Below are positions 25,618-34,131 of a DNA stretch of 64,000 nt, in pieces; the stretch's first letter is position 1, and each line of letters begins with the position of its first letter. Under the pieces are notes generated by a model. The model was not told the origin of the DNA, did not search any database, and saw only the letters and a list, made by a program, of their open reading frames with translations. This stretch comes from Sandaracinaceae bacterium. GTDB lineage: Bacteria; Myxococcota_A; Polyangia; Polyangiales; Houyiibacteriaceae. Location: NCBI GenBank assembly GCA_020633055.1, contig JACKEJ010000008.1, positions 558,001 to 622,000 on the forward strand, in the 5' to 3' direction. A program made the translations under genes and the position numbers.

Positions 25618-28221
25618 ATGCAACGAGTGCTAGGCGGTCTCCTACTGGGCGCCGCGATGCTGGTGGGGGGCTGCACCGCTCCCCCAACTGAGACCGACGC
25701 GGACCAAGGCATTCAGTGCGCGGCGGACCGCGACTGCTCGGACGGTCAGTTCTGCAACGGCATCGAGCTGTGTCTCCCGCGCTCGACGAACGCCGACGAA
25801 CGCGGCTGTGTCGCGCCCAACGCCAGCCCTTGCCAGGATTCTCAGACATGCGACGCGACCAACGGCACATGTGTCACCCGCTGCGAGCTGGCCCCCGACG
25901 CCGACGCCGATGGTCACCTAGCGGTTGCCTGTGGTGGGGACGACTGCGACGACAGTGACCCCGATCGGTTTCCAGGCAATCTAGAGGTCTGCGACGACCT
26001 GATGCATGACGAGGACTGTTCGCCGACAACGTTCGGCGACTTAGATGCTGACTCTGATGGTTGGTACAGCGCAGCGTGCTGCAACGTCGATGGCGCGGGG
26101 ACCTTGTTCTGTGGAGACGACTGCAACGACAGCGAGTCCACGGCCCACCCCAGCGAGGCGGAAGCCTGTGACGGCATCGACAACGACTGTGATGACGCCG
26201 TGGACGAGGGTGGGCGAGTCTTCTACGAGGACCGCGACGGCGACGGATTCGGAAGTACCGCTGGGGTCTCGGTGGAAGCCTGTCGCAAACCTGACGGTTT
26301 TGCGGAAGACAACACGGACTGCGATGACCTCGTGGGGGGTCGCAACCCAGGCGCTCCAGAGGTCTGCGACTTGATCCCCGACAACGACTGCGATGACACC
26401 ACCCATCCTTTCGACGACGATGGCGATGGCTATGATCGCGTGAGCTGCGGCGGCTCTGACTGCAACGACGCCAACGTCGAGGTCTACCCGGGGGCGCCTG
26501 AAGTCTGCGATGGCTCCGACAACGATTGCTCGTCGGGCGGTGGCGCGGCCACCGATGAAGACTCCGATGGCGACGGCCACGCGGCGACGACGGCTAGCTG
26601 CCTGGGCGGGTATCCCACGGACGACTGCGACGACCTGGACAGCCGGGCTCATCCCGGAGCGCCAGAGGTCTGCGATGGCGTGGACAACAACTGCGACGGC
26701 TTCGCCGATGAGAACCCGTCAGCCGACATGTCGTGCATGCTTCCTGGGACAGTGGCGACTTGTGGCGTGGACGAGTGTGTGATTGCCATGTGCGTCGCCC
26801 CCAGACTGAACTGCAACGGGCGGACCGATGATGGCTGCGAGGCTGACATCACCTCCGACGTTCTTCACTGTGGCGAGTGTGGTTTGCCGTGCGCCGACGG
26901 GGCCGAGTGTGTCGACCGGACGTGTCGCTGCCCGGTCGGGACGCTCGACTGCATCTCGGCGTGCGTTGATGACATGAACGACCCACTCAACTGCGGCGAC
27001 TGCGGCCGAGCTTGCCCAGCTGGGGCTCTGTGCGAGATGGGTGTATGCGCATGCCCAGCGGGTCAGACCCTCTGTGGCGGGGCATGCTTCGACACTCAAG
27101 TCTCACCGGGGCACTGCGGAGAGTGTGACTTGCGTTGCGGCGAGGGCAACGAATGCAGCGTCGGTGGCTGTGTGACCTCACCAATCACCGCGCTGACGGC
27201 CGGTGGTGAGACCGCTTGTGTGCGCCGTGAAAACGGAAACGTGGCGTGCTGGGGACGTGACCCCGCAACGCTGAATGGTCGGAATCTCGTGCCAAAGATC
27301 GTGGACGCTGTCGGCGAGATCCAAGAGATACACACGACTTACGCGGTCGCGTGCGCGCGTCGAAGCACAGGTCAGATTTGGTGCTGGGGGACGCCATACG
27401 ACAACCTGCTCGGACGCCCCACATCCGGGTCGGACCCGTTGCCACCGGGACCCGTTGCGGGTCTCGAAGACGCCATCGCGATGGACCTTGAGCGCACCGC
27501 AGGAATGATCCCGAACGCCAACGCCATGGGTTGCGCGGTCCGAAGCGGTGGAACCGTCCTGTGCTGGGGGAGAGGGAACCTCGGTCGAACGGGAGTGACC
27601 ACCGCGGAGACCCCCATCGCTGTAGTGGGCCTCTCTGACGTGGCGAGTGTCGCGGTGGGCGGGAACTTCTCGTGCGCGCTCCGCAACGACGGCCGAGTGG
27701 CATGTTGGGGTTCAAATCGCGTCGGACAGCTCGGCAACGCAACAGCTGGAGGCCTGTCCGAAACACCCGTGCTGGTCACCGGCCTCAGCGACGCTGTGGA
27801 GATCGCCGCGGGGGCGGAGGCCATCTGTGCGCGGCGCGCCAGCGGGCAGGTGAGCTGCTGGGGAGACCAGTTTGGAACCGCACCAAGCAACGTGGTCGCC
27901 CTCACGAACATCGCCCAGATCACCATGGGTCCGGGTCACCTCTGCGCTCTAGGGACTGACAGCAGCCTGAAGTGCATGGGCACGAACAACGACGGTCAGC
28001 TCGGTGACGGCTCGACGATGAGTTCGACGTCGCCGGTAACCGTCGTTGGCGATTTCGCCGAGGTCCGAGCGATGGGCAGCAACGACCTCTGGACCAGCGG
28101 AACGACGTGTGCGCGTCGAGTCACGGGCGGCGTCGCGTGCTGGGGTCTCGGCACACAGGGACAGCTGGGGGACGGGAACCAGACATCATCGAGCGTTGTG
28201 GTGGACGTTGTAGGCCTCTAG
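25618..28221 (+). CDS. MopE/cysteine-repeat/RCC1 lipoprotein
   Basis: An 867-residue protein; ATG 25618 follows GGAGA by seven bases. Lipobox: LVGGC. Residues about 20-110 match the head of the broken gene at 22074. Next come five MopE-type repeats (EACDGIDNDCDD, EVCDGVDNNCDG and variants), as in the Myxococcus spore-coat/secreted protein MopE family, then three 'CGECG..C' cysteine repeats. Residues about 525-867 hold seven RCC1-type repeats with 'CWG'. It should be a surface or secreted scaffold; MopE proteins bind copper and calcium, but I see no direct sign that this one does. Divergent from the TPR gene across a shared promoter region with a palindrome. Confidence 0.88.
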   Translation: MQRVLGGLLLGAAMLVGGCTAPPTETDADQGIQCAADRDCSDGQFCNGIELCLPRSTNADERGCVAPNASPCQDSQTCDATNGTCVTRCELAPDADADGHLAVACGGDDCDDSDPDRFPGNLEVCDDLMHDEDCSPTTFGDLDADSDGWYSAACCNVDGAGTLFCGDDCNDSESTAHPSEAEACDGIDNDCDDAVDEGGRVFYEDRDGDGFGSTAGVSVEACRKPDGFAEDNTDCDDLVGGRNPGAPEVCDLIPDNDCDDTTHPFDDDGDGYDRVSCGGSDCNDANVEVYPGAPEVCDGSDNDCSSGGGAATDEDSDGDGHAATTASCLGGYPTDDCDDLDSRAHPGAPEVCDGVDNNCDGFADENPSADMSCMLPGTVATCGVDECVIAMCVAPRLNCNGRTDDGCEADITSDVLHCGECGLPCADGAECVDRTCRCPVGTLDCISACVDDMNDPLNCGDCGRACPAGALCEMGVCACPAGQTLCGGACFDTQVSPGHCGECDLRCGEGNECSVGGCVTSPITALTAGGETACVRRENGNVACWGRDPATLNGRNLVPKIVDAVGEIQEIHTTYAVACARRSTGQIWCWGTPYDNLLGRPTSGSDPLPPGPVAGLEDAIAMDLERTAGMIPNANAMGCAVRSGGTVLCWGRGNLGRTGVTTAETPIAVVGLSDVASVAVGGNFSCALRNDGRVACWGSNRVGQLGNATAGGLSETPVLVTGLSDAVEIAAGAEAICARRASGQVSCWGDQFGTAPSNVVALTNIAQITMGPGHLCALGTDSSLKCMGTNNDGQLGDGSTMSSTSPVTVVGDFAEVRAMGSNDLWTSGTTCARRVTGGVACWGLGTQGQLGDGNQTSSSVVVDVVGL

Positions 28222-28577
28222 GGTGACGTCCTCACACGGGCTCTATCGGGTGCCAGCCGCGTGACTCACCCCGAGCACGCCGCTCAGTTCCCGGGCGATG
28301 GTCCCTGTGGTGTCGCGCGCGTCGATGGTCCCTGTCACACCGCGCGAACCGTGATTGGCCGATTGATCTGCATACGGATCGGCTACCACTCGGTCTGGCA
28401 CCCAACCATCCCCCGCGCGGGGGATAGCCATCGACGCTACCGGCCCCGCCTTCCCGGCCACCGCTCAGTTCTCCGCTGCCCCTGCGGCACCCTCGTGGTA
28501 ACGTCGCGAAGCAACGTGTGCCCGCCCTCCCCGAGGGCTCATGATGGGATCCCGGCAGGCGCACCAACACCCCCAAG
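28222..28577. other. 356-bp intergenic region before the kinase operon
   Basis: No gene is visible. GATGGTCCCTGT occurs twice, at 28297 and 28324, 27 bp apart. An 18-bp perfect palindrome lies at 28408-28425. The rest is GC-rich without clear structure. I take it for the regulatory region of the kinase operon. Confidence 0.55.
28408..28425. promoter_or_regulatory. 18-bp perfect palindrome upstream of kinase operon
   Basis: ATCCCCCGCGCGGGGGAT reads the same on both strands. It is 153 bp before the kinase ATG. The flanking bases CC before and AG after also match the copy at 25478. Candidate operator for a dimeric regulator. Confidence 0.5.
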
Positions 28578-30185
28578 ATGGCGCAATCGCTACACTCCGA
28601 CTCGGAACGCGACAACGTGGACGGCCAGCCCGCGCGCCACGAGACGTTGCCTCGTGGGACGGTGCTGGACGACACCTACCGCATTGAAGAGCCCCTTGGC
28701 GCGGGCGCGGGCGGGGCCGTCTATCGCGCGCTGCACCTGCAGCTCCAGCGGTCGTTCGCCGTCAAAGTGCTGGAAGACGAGCTGGACTCGGACGCGGCCG
28801 CGCGCCTGGAGCAGGAGGCGCGCACCACTTCGGCCATTGATCACGATCACATCGTGAGAGTCACCCACCTCGGGCGCGACGCGACGGATCGGCTCTACGT
28901 CGTGATGGAGCTGCTCGAAGGCGAGGACCTGCGCGCCCGCTTGGAGCGACAGCGAGCGGAGGGCGCCGCGTTGCCGTTAGAGGAGGCGCGCATGATTGTG
29001 GCGCAGACGCTGGCCGGCCTGGCGGCGGCGCACCAAGCGGGCGTCATTCACCGCGACATCAAGCCAGCCAACATCTTCTTGGCGCAGAAGCGCGGCGAGG
29101 TGGTGGTCAAGCTCGTGGACTTTGGCATGTCCCGCCAGCTCGCTGGCCAAGTGCGCGTCACCCAGACGGGCGCGCTCATCGGGACGCCCCTCTACATGGC
29201 GCCCGAGCAGAGCAACAACGTGGGCGTAGACGCGCGCGCCGATGTGTACTCGCTGGGGGTCGTCGCCTACGAGGCGCTGGCGGGGCGCGTGCCCTTCGAG
29301 ACCGACACCCTCTACGCCTGCGTGCTGGCGCACGCGCTCACGCCTCCTCCGCCGCTTCAAGAGCTGCGCGCCGACGTCCCCGAGGCGGTGGCTGCGGTGG
29401 TGCATCGCTGTCTCGAGAAGGCGCCCGCGGACCGCTATGAAGACGCCTCCGCGGTGGCGCGGGCGTGGGCGCTCGCGTGGAGCGACGCGGGCGTCACCGA
29501 CGTCCCAGCCGTCACAGACGTCGCGGCCAGCCACACCCGACCGTCGGTGCCCCCGCCAGGCAGCACCGAAGCGCTGCAGAGCGGGGTCTCCAGGTCCAGT
29601 CGCCCCCGCGTGGTCAGCGCGGGTAGCGCGCCATCGCAAGCGCCCAAATCCGCGTCGCGCGTTGTGCTCGCGCTCGCCGCGCTGCTTGTGCTGAGCGTGC
29701 TGCTCGCGTTGGTCTGGTGGGCCTCGCGCGCTTCGGCGCCGGACGCCGCAACACCACGGGCGGGCGAGGGTCAGGTTGACCGCACCCCCAGCCCACACGC
29801 GGCCGCCACCTCCCCAGCGGCGCACGCTCCCGGTGACGACGCGCAGCCCCTACGGGCACCCGAGCAGGCGACCGACGCGGGCAACTCGGCAAACTCGGCC
29901 GCAGCGCACGCCTCCCCCGCGCCCGCGCTGCGCGTGGTCGCCAGCGAGCCAAGGGGAGCCACGCTCAGCACGCTCGATGGCAGCGCCTTGGGCGCAGCCC
30001 CCCTCGAGGTGGACGTTAGCGCTGGGCCCGTCGAGCTGCGCCTCTCGTTGCCCGGCCACTCCCCGCGTAGCGTCACCGTGTCGGTCGACTCCCCCCCTAC
30101 GCTCACGGTGCTCTTGCCGCGCACGGCAATCACGCGCCGCACACCAAGGTCGACGCCGCCGCTGCCGATGCTCGCCCCCCGATGA
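28578..30185 (+). CDS. Hanks-type Ser/Thr kinase with PEGA tail
   Basis: A 535-residue transmembrane kinase. The N-terminal kinase domain (about 34-300) has the glycine loop GAGAGGAVY (41-49), ATP-binding Lys63 in AVKVLE, catalytic HRDIKPAN (158-165), metal-binding DFG (181-183) and the 'TPLYMAPE' activation-loop end (203-210), so it should be active. A proline-rich juxtamembrane stretch leads to one TM helix (361-383). A proline/alanine-rich spacer and a PEGA domain (about 452-520) lie outside. It phosphorylates Ser/Thr of unknown substrates in response to an external or envelope cue. First gene of an operon; its stop overlaps the next start (ATGA). Confidence 0.92.
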   Translation: MAQSLHSDSERDNVDGQPARHETLPRGTVLDDTYRIEEPLGAGAGGAVYRALHLQLQRSFAVKVLEDELDSDAAARLEQEARTTSAIDHDHIVRVTHLGRDATDRLYVVMELLEGEDLRARLERQRAEGAALPLEEARMIVAQTLAGLAAAHQAGVIHRDIKPANIFLAQKRGEVVVKLVDFGMSRQLAGQVRVTQTGALIGTPLYMAPEQSNNVGVDARADVYSLGVVAYEALAGRVPFETDTLYACVLAHALTPPPPLQELRADVPEAVAAVVHRCLEKAPADRYEDASAVARAWALAWSDAGVTDVPAVTDVAASHTRPSVPPPGSTEALQSGVSRSSRPRVVSAGSAPSQAPKSASRVVLALAALLVLSVLLALVWWASRASAPDAATPRAGEGQVDRTPSPHAAATSPAAHAPGDDAQPLRAPEQATDAGNSANSAAAHASPAPALRVVASEPRGATLSTLDGSALGAAPLEVDVSAGPVELRLSLPGHSPRSVTVSVDSPPTLTVLLPRTAITRRTPRSTPPLPMLAPR

Positions 30186-31552
30186 GTCACGTCCACCCCC
30201 ACCCGCTACGCGTAGGCGCCCCCAGGCCCACCAAGTCGCTGTTGTCCGCGCGCGGCGCGTTGGCGCTCGCCCTGCTCGCGCTCGCTTCAGTCACCGCGGT
30301 CCCTTCCGTCGCGCGCGCCGATGAAGCCTCCGAAGCGCGCTTCCACGACGCTCGTGCGCGCGCACACTTCGAGGCGCGCGACTTCCCGCGGGCCATCGAG
30401 GAGTTCCTGTGGGCGCACCGCATCGCCCCCAACCCGCGTCTGCTCTACAACGTGGCCCTCTGCTTTCAGCAGCTGCGCGACGCCGAGAACGCGTTCTCGT
30501 ACTTTGCCGAGTACCTCGCCCAAGAAGACACGCTGGACGGACACGAGGGGCGCCGCGGCGAGGCCGAGCACGCCATGCAGGCGCTGCTCGCCGAGGTGGC
30601 GCGCGCGCGCGTCGTGAGCGACCCTCCCGGCGCCTCCATCTACGTGGACACCCCCGACCACGGCAGCTACGGCCTGACGCCGCGCCTCGTGGCGCTGGCT
30701 CCGGGGACGCACCGCGTCATGCTCTCTCGCCCAGGGTTTGAAGACGTCAGCGTGGAGGTCGAGCTGGTGCGCGGGCAGGAGGTCGCGGTCGACGCATCCC
30801 TCGTGCGCGTGGTGGGCACCATGCAGCTGGAGTCTCGCACGGCCATCCCGGTGCAGGTGCACGCCCCCGACGGAACCCTGGTGGCCGAGGGCACCGCGCC
30901 CGGCGAGTTCTCCCTTGCCCCTGGCGCCTACACCGTGTCCGGCCGCAACGACACCTTCGAGGTGGTGGCCGCCGTCGCCACCGTCACGGCCAACGAGACC
31001 GCTCGGGTGCGCCTGTCGCTGGTGGACGTGCCGGTGCCCGTGGGCGACGCCACTGTCACCGCCAACACCACGGGGGCGCTGCTGTTGCTGGACGGAGTCG
31101 AGGTGGGCTTCACGCCGTCGCTCGTTCGCGACCTGCCCGCCGGGCTCCACCGGCTCCGCATCGAAGAGCCGGGTCGCGACCCATGGGAGGGCGAGCTGGA
31201 GGTGCGCCCCGGTGAGCAGACCTGGGTGACAGCCACGCTGCGCGCCTCCGGGAGGCCGCGCCGCTCGCCCATCGGCATCAGCGTCGGCGCGGTCGGCCTG
31301 GCCGGCCTGCTGGCGTTCGCGGTGACCGCGCCCATGGCCCGGCGCAGTCACCAAGACTTTCAGCGCCTGCAGCTGAGCGACCCCACGCGGGCCGTCAGCG
31401 CGCGCGAGCGCGGTCGCCTCCTCAACCGCACAAGCGACGTGCTGCTGGGCGTCGGCTCCATCCTCGCGGGCGTCGGCGTCACGCTCTTCTTCGTGTTGGA
31501 CGACCCCAACGACGCCCCCTCCTCGGCCACCGTGTCGTTTCAGCGGCCATGA
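30182..31552 (+). CDS. TPR-PEGA exported protein, kinase partner
   Basis: A 456-residue protein beginning four bases inside the kinase stop (ATGA). A signal peptide (LALALLALASVTAVPSVARA) precedes two TPR-like helices pairs (HFEARDFPRAIEEFLWAHRI, 'LLYNVALCFQQL'). Residues about 140-360 hold three PEGA-type beta domains (VVSDPPGASIYVDT, VTANTTGALLLLDG). Two hydrophobic segments (ISVGAVGLAGLLAFAVT, 'VLLGVGSILAGVGVTLFFVL') at the C-terminus anchor it. PEGA domains are typical of surface-layer and envelope proteins near myxobacterial kinases. Probably a sensor or target of the preceding kinase, by position and shared domain. Confidence 0.85.
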   Translation: MSHVHPHPLRVGAPRPTKSLLSARGALALALLALASVTAVPSVARADEASEARFHDARARAHFEARDFPRAIEEFLWAHRIAPNPRLLYNVALCFQQLRDAENAFSYFAEYLAQEDTLDGHEGRRGEAEHAMQALLAEVARARVVSDPPGASIYVDTPDHGSYGLTPRLVALAPGTHRVMLSRPGFEDVSVEVELVRGQEVAVDASLVRVVGTMQLESRTAIPVQVHAPDGTLVAEGTAPGEFSLAPGAYTVSGRNDTFEVVAAVATVTANETARVRLSLVDVPVPVGDATVTANTTGALLLLDGVEVGFTPSLVRDLPAGLHRLRIEEPGRDPWEGELEVRPGEQTWVTATLRASGRPRRSPIGISVGAVGLAGLLAFAVTAPMARRSHQDFQRLQLSDPTRAVSARERGRLLNRTSDVLLGVGSILAGVGVTLFFVLDDPNDAPSSATVSFQRP

Positions 31553-32532
31553 AGCGGTTCGCGCCGTACCTGCTCTTGCTCGCCTTGACGGCCAGCGCCG
31601 CGCACGCTGACAGCGCCTTGGACGCGCGCTACTTCGACGCCCGCGGCCGCGCCCACTACACGGCCGGAGACTTCGCCGAGGCGCTGCGCGCGTTCCTCCA
31701 CGCGCACCGCATCGCGCCTTCCCCCACCACGCTCTTCAACGTCGCGCTCACGGCTCAGCTCAGCGGAGAAGACCAGCTCGCCTGGAGCTCGTTCGAGTCC
31801 TACCGCGCCACGGCGCCCGAAGACGCGCCACAGCGCGCGGACGCAGCCAGTCGACAACGCGCCGTGGAGGCGCGTGTCGCCGTGCTGACCATCACCACAG
31901 AGCCACCGGGAGCGCAGGTGTTCGTGGATCGTCGCGAGTACGGCGTGCGCGGCGTAACCCCAGTCCGGGTCGCGGTCCTGCCTGGCGCCCACCGCATCCT
32001 CCTCGAAGCCACGCGCTACGCGCCACGCTCCGTCCACGTCACCGGCGAGGCGGGCACGGCACAAGACATCACGTTCGCGCTTGAGGCGCGACGAGGCACA
32101 GCGCAGTTCACGGGTGTCCCAGACAACACCCCCCTGCACCTCCGCCGCGATGACGGCCTGCGCTCTCACGTTGAAGCCAGCGGCCCTCTCCCGCTGCCCG
32201 TGGGTCGCTACGAGGCGCGCGTCGTGTCGGACGCCATCGTCGCCTCGCCCGTCTTCTTCGACGTGACCGAGGGCGCCGAGGTGAGCGTCGCGTTCGTTGT
32301 CCGCCCGGCCCACGTCGCGGTCGGTCGCTTGGTGGTGCGCAGCACACCCACCGGCACCATCAGCGTAGACGGGACACCGCGCGCCACCACACCCGAGGTG
32401 CTCGCCGACGTGCCGGCTGGGACCCACCGCGTAGCCGTCAGCGCCCCAGGCTACGCGCCGTGGGAGCAGGACGTCGTCGTGCAGGCCAACCAGTCCACCT
32501 CCCTGAACATACGCCTACAGCGCGCACCCTAG
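31549..32532 (+). CDS. TPR-PEGA exported protein
   Basis: A 327-residue protein, again overlapping the previous gene by ATGA. Signal peptide MKRFAPYLLLLALTASAAHA; TPR-like helices (RAHYTAGDFAEALRAFLHAH, 'TTLFNVALTAQLSGE') closely related to those at 30182; then two PEGA domains (TTEPPGAQVFVDRREYG, 'RSTPTGTISVDGTPRATTPE') separated by an unassigned beta region. Unlike its neighbour it has no C-terminal TM segment, so it should be free in the periplasm. Last gene of the kinase operon. It ends 17 bp from the convergent regulator gene. Confidence 0.82.
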   Translation: MKRFAPYLLLLALTASAAHADSALDARYFDARGRAHYTAGDFAEALRAFLHAHRIAPSPTTLFNVALTAQLSGEDQLAWSSFESYRATAPEDAPQRADAASRQRAVEARVAVLTITTEPPGAQVFVDRREYGVRGVTPVRVAVLPGAHRILLEATRYAPRSVHVTGEAGTAQDITFALEARRGTAQFTGVPDNTPLHLRRDDGLRSHVEASGPLPLPVGRYEARVVSDAIVASPVFFDVTEGAEVSVAFVVRPAHVAVGRLVVRSTPTGTISVDGTPRATTPEVLADVPAGTHRVAVSAPGYAPWEQDVVVQANQSTSLNIRLQRAP

Positions 32533-32549
32533 GGACCGCACGGCTAGTG

Positions 32550-34079
32550 CTAGTCGCGCGGGACGTCCAGCGTGGTGATGAGGTGGTACAGGTGGGAGCG
32601 CGACAACCCCAGCGCCTGCGCCGCCGCCGCCGCCCGACCGTCGGCAGCGCGCAGCGCCTCTTCGATGACTCCGCGTTGAAACGCCTGCGTCCGCGCTTGG
32701 AGCGACGCCGCCTCGCTGGACGCCACGTTGGACGCTGACTGAGCCAGACCAAGGTGCGCGGGCTCAAGCACCGTGCAGGCCTCCGCGCGAGCCCGCAGCG
32801 TGCCCAGCTCGATCACGTTGCGAAGCTCGCGCACGTTGCCGGGCCACGCGCGCCGCTCGAGCGCGGCGAGCGCCTGAGACGAGAGACGCAGCGCTGGGAC
32901 GCCGAGGTCACGCGCTACGTCGTGCACCAGACGCTCGGCCAACAACGGCACGTCCTCACGCCGCTCGTCCAACGCAGGCATGGCCACCTCAAGGACGGCC
33001 AGGCGGTAGTACAGGTCACGCCGCAGCCGGCGCTCGCCCAGCTCGGCTTGGACGTCCGCGTTGGTGGCCGCGATGATGCGCACGTTGGCCTGACGCGGGC
33101 TGCTCTCGCCCAGGCGGTGGTAGGTGCCCGTCTGAGTCAGGTGCAGCAGCTTGGCTTGGGCGGGCAGCGGCAGCTCCGCCAGCTCGTCCAGAAACAGCGT
33201 CCCGCCCTCGGCCGCAGCCACCAACCCCGCGCGCGTCTCCGACGCGGTGCTGTGGGCGCCACGCGCGGCCCCAAAGAGCTCACTCTCGATCAGCTCGCCC
33301 GGCAGGGCCGCGCAGTTGATCTCCACAAACGGCGCGCCTGCGCGCTGCCCACCCCACGCGATAGCCCGCGCCAGGAGGGACTTGCCTGTGCCCGACGGCC
33401 CCGTGAGCAGCACCGGCGAGTCGCTGCCGGCTGCGAGCGCCGCGAGCTCCAGCGCGCGGGCCAAGGCGACGGAGCGCCCCACCACGTCGTCGCAGGCCAG
33501 CCGCTCCCGGGCCGCTTGGGTCGCGTCCGCTTGGGCGGCTCGCTCTGCGCGGCGCACCTCGCGGTCCACGCTGGCGGCGATGGCCATCGCCGTGGTCGCC
33601 ACCACGCGCGCGGCGTCCCGGTGCAGGCCTCCGCCCCGCGCGCCTTGAACGTAGAGCACGCCGCGGTCGGGGTCGCCCCCCAAGGAGGCGCAGATGACCG
33701 CCCCCACCCGGTTGGCGCGCACGCTCCCAGCCCCGTCAAACCGCTCGTCCTCAAGCGCGCAGGCGGTCTCCACCACGTCACGCTCGGCCAACGCGACCCG
33801 CAAGATGCTGCGCGACACGTGCGCCCGCGCGACGTTCACGTCTTCCGACGACGCACCGATGGCCGCCCAGTACGGGGGCTTGCCCTCAAGGTCCGCGCCC
33901 GCCTGCACGTACAGCTGCGCCGCGCCGGTCAGGTCCCGGACGATGGCCAGCACCCCGTGCAGCAGCGTGCTCAGGTCGTGCTCGGCCGTGCCTAGCTCCA
34001 AGAGGGCACGATACAGGTCGCGCTCCCTGGCGATGTGGTCTGCTTGGTCGTTGGGGGCGACCTCCGTGTGTCCCGTCAT
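32550..34079 (-). CDS. GAF-AAA+-Fis regulator with altered GAFTGA loop
   Basis: A 509-residue protein; ATG 34079 is preferred to TTG 34088. A GAF-like sensor domain (about 35-180) is followed by an AAA+ domain of the sigma-54 activator type (about 200-425): Walker A GPSGTGKS (227-234), Walker B 'GGTLFLDEL', 'NVREL' region, and a Fis-type helix-turn-helix at the end (AAAAAQALGLSRSHLYHL). The loop that normally reads GAFTGA and contacts sigma-54 reads GAHSTA (274-279): the key Phe and second Gly are gone. Such proteins usually cannot open sigma-54 promoters and may use another mechanism. Divergent from cassette B, convergent with the kinase operon. Confidence 0.88.
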   Translation of the reverse strand: MTGHTEVAPNDQADHIARERDLYRALLELGTAEHDLSTLLHGVLAIVRDLTGAAQLYVQAGADLEGKPPYWAAIGASSEDVNVARAHVSRSILRVALAERDVVETACALEDERFDGAGSVRANRVGAVICASLGGDPDRGVLYVQGARGGGLHRDAARVVATTAMAIAASVDREVRRAERAAQADATQAARERLACDDVVGRSVALARALELAALAAGSDSPVLLTGPSGTGKSLLARAIAWGGQRAGAPFVEINCAALPGELIESELFGAARGAHSTASETRAGLVAAAEGGTLFLDELAELPLPAQAKLLHLTQTGTYHRLGESSPRQANVRIIAATNADVQAELGERRLRRDLYYRLAVLEVAMPALDERREDVPLLAERLVHDVARDLGVPALRLSSQALAALERRAWPGNVRELRNVIELGTLRARAEACTVLEPAHLGLAQSASNVASSEAASLQARTQAFQRGVIEEALRAADGRAAAAAQALGLSRSHLYHLITTLDVPRD

Positions 34080-34131
34080 CGCGACCAACGATAGCGCTTT
34101 TTTCCTATCTCGCGGCGCGCCATCGACACGC

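Noticed and set aside
28297..28335. GATGGTCCCTGT direct repeat upstream of the kinase operon as a regulatory site.
   Set aside because: Only two copies and no symmetry; recorded in the gap description but not called.
34090..34109. GATAG/CTATC inverted repeat between the regulator and cassette B.
   Set aside because: Only 5-bp arms with a 10-base centre; too weak to call an operator without further copies.
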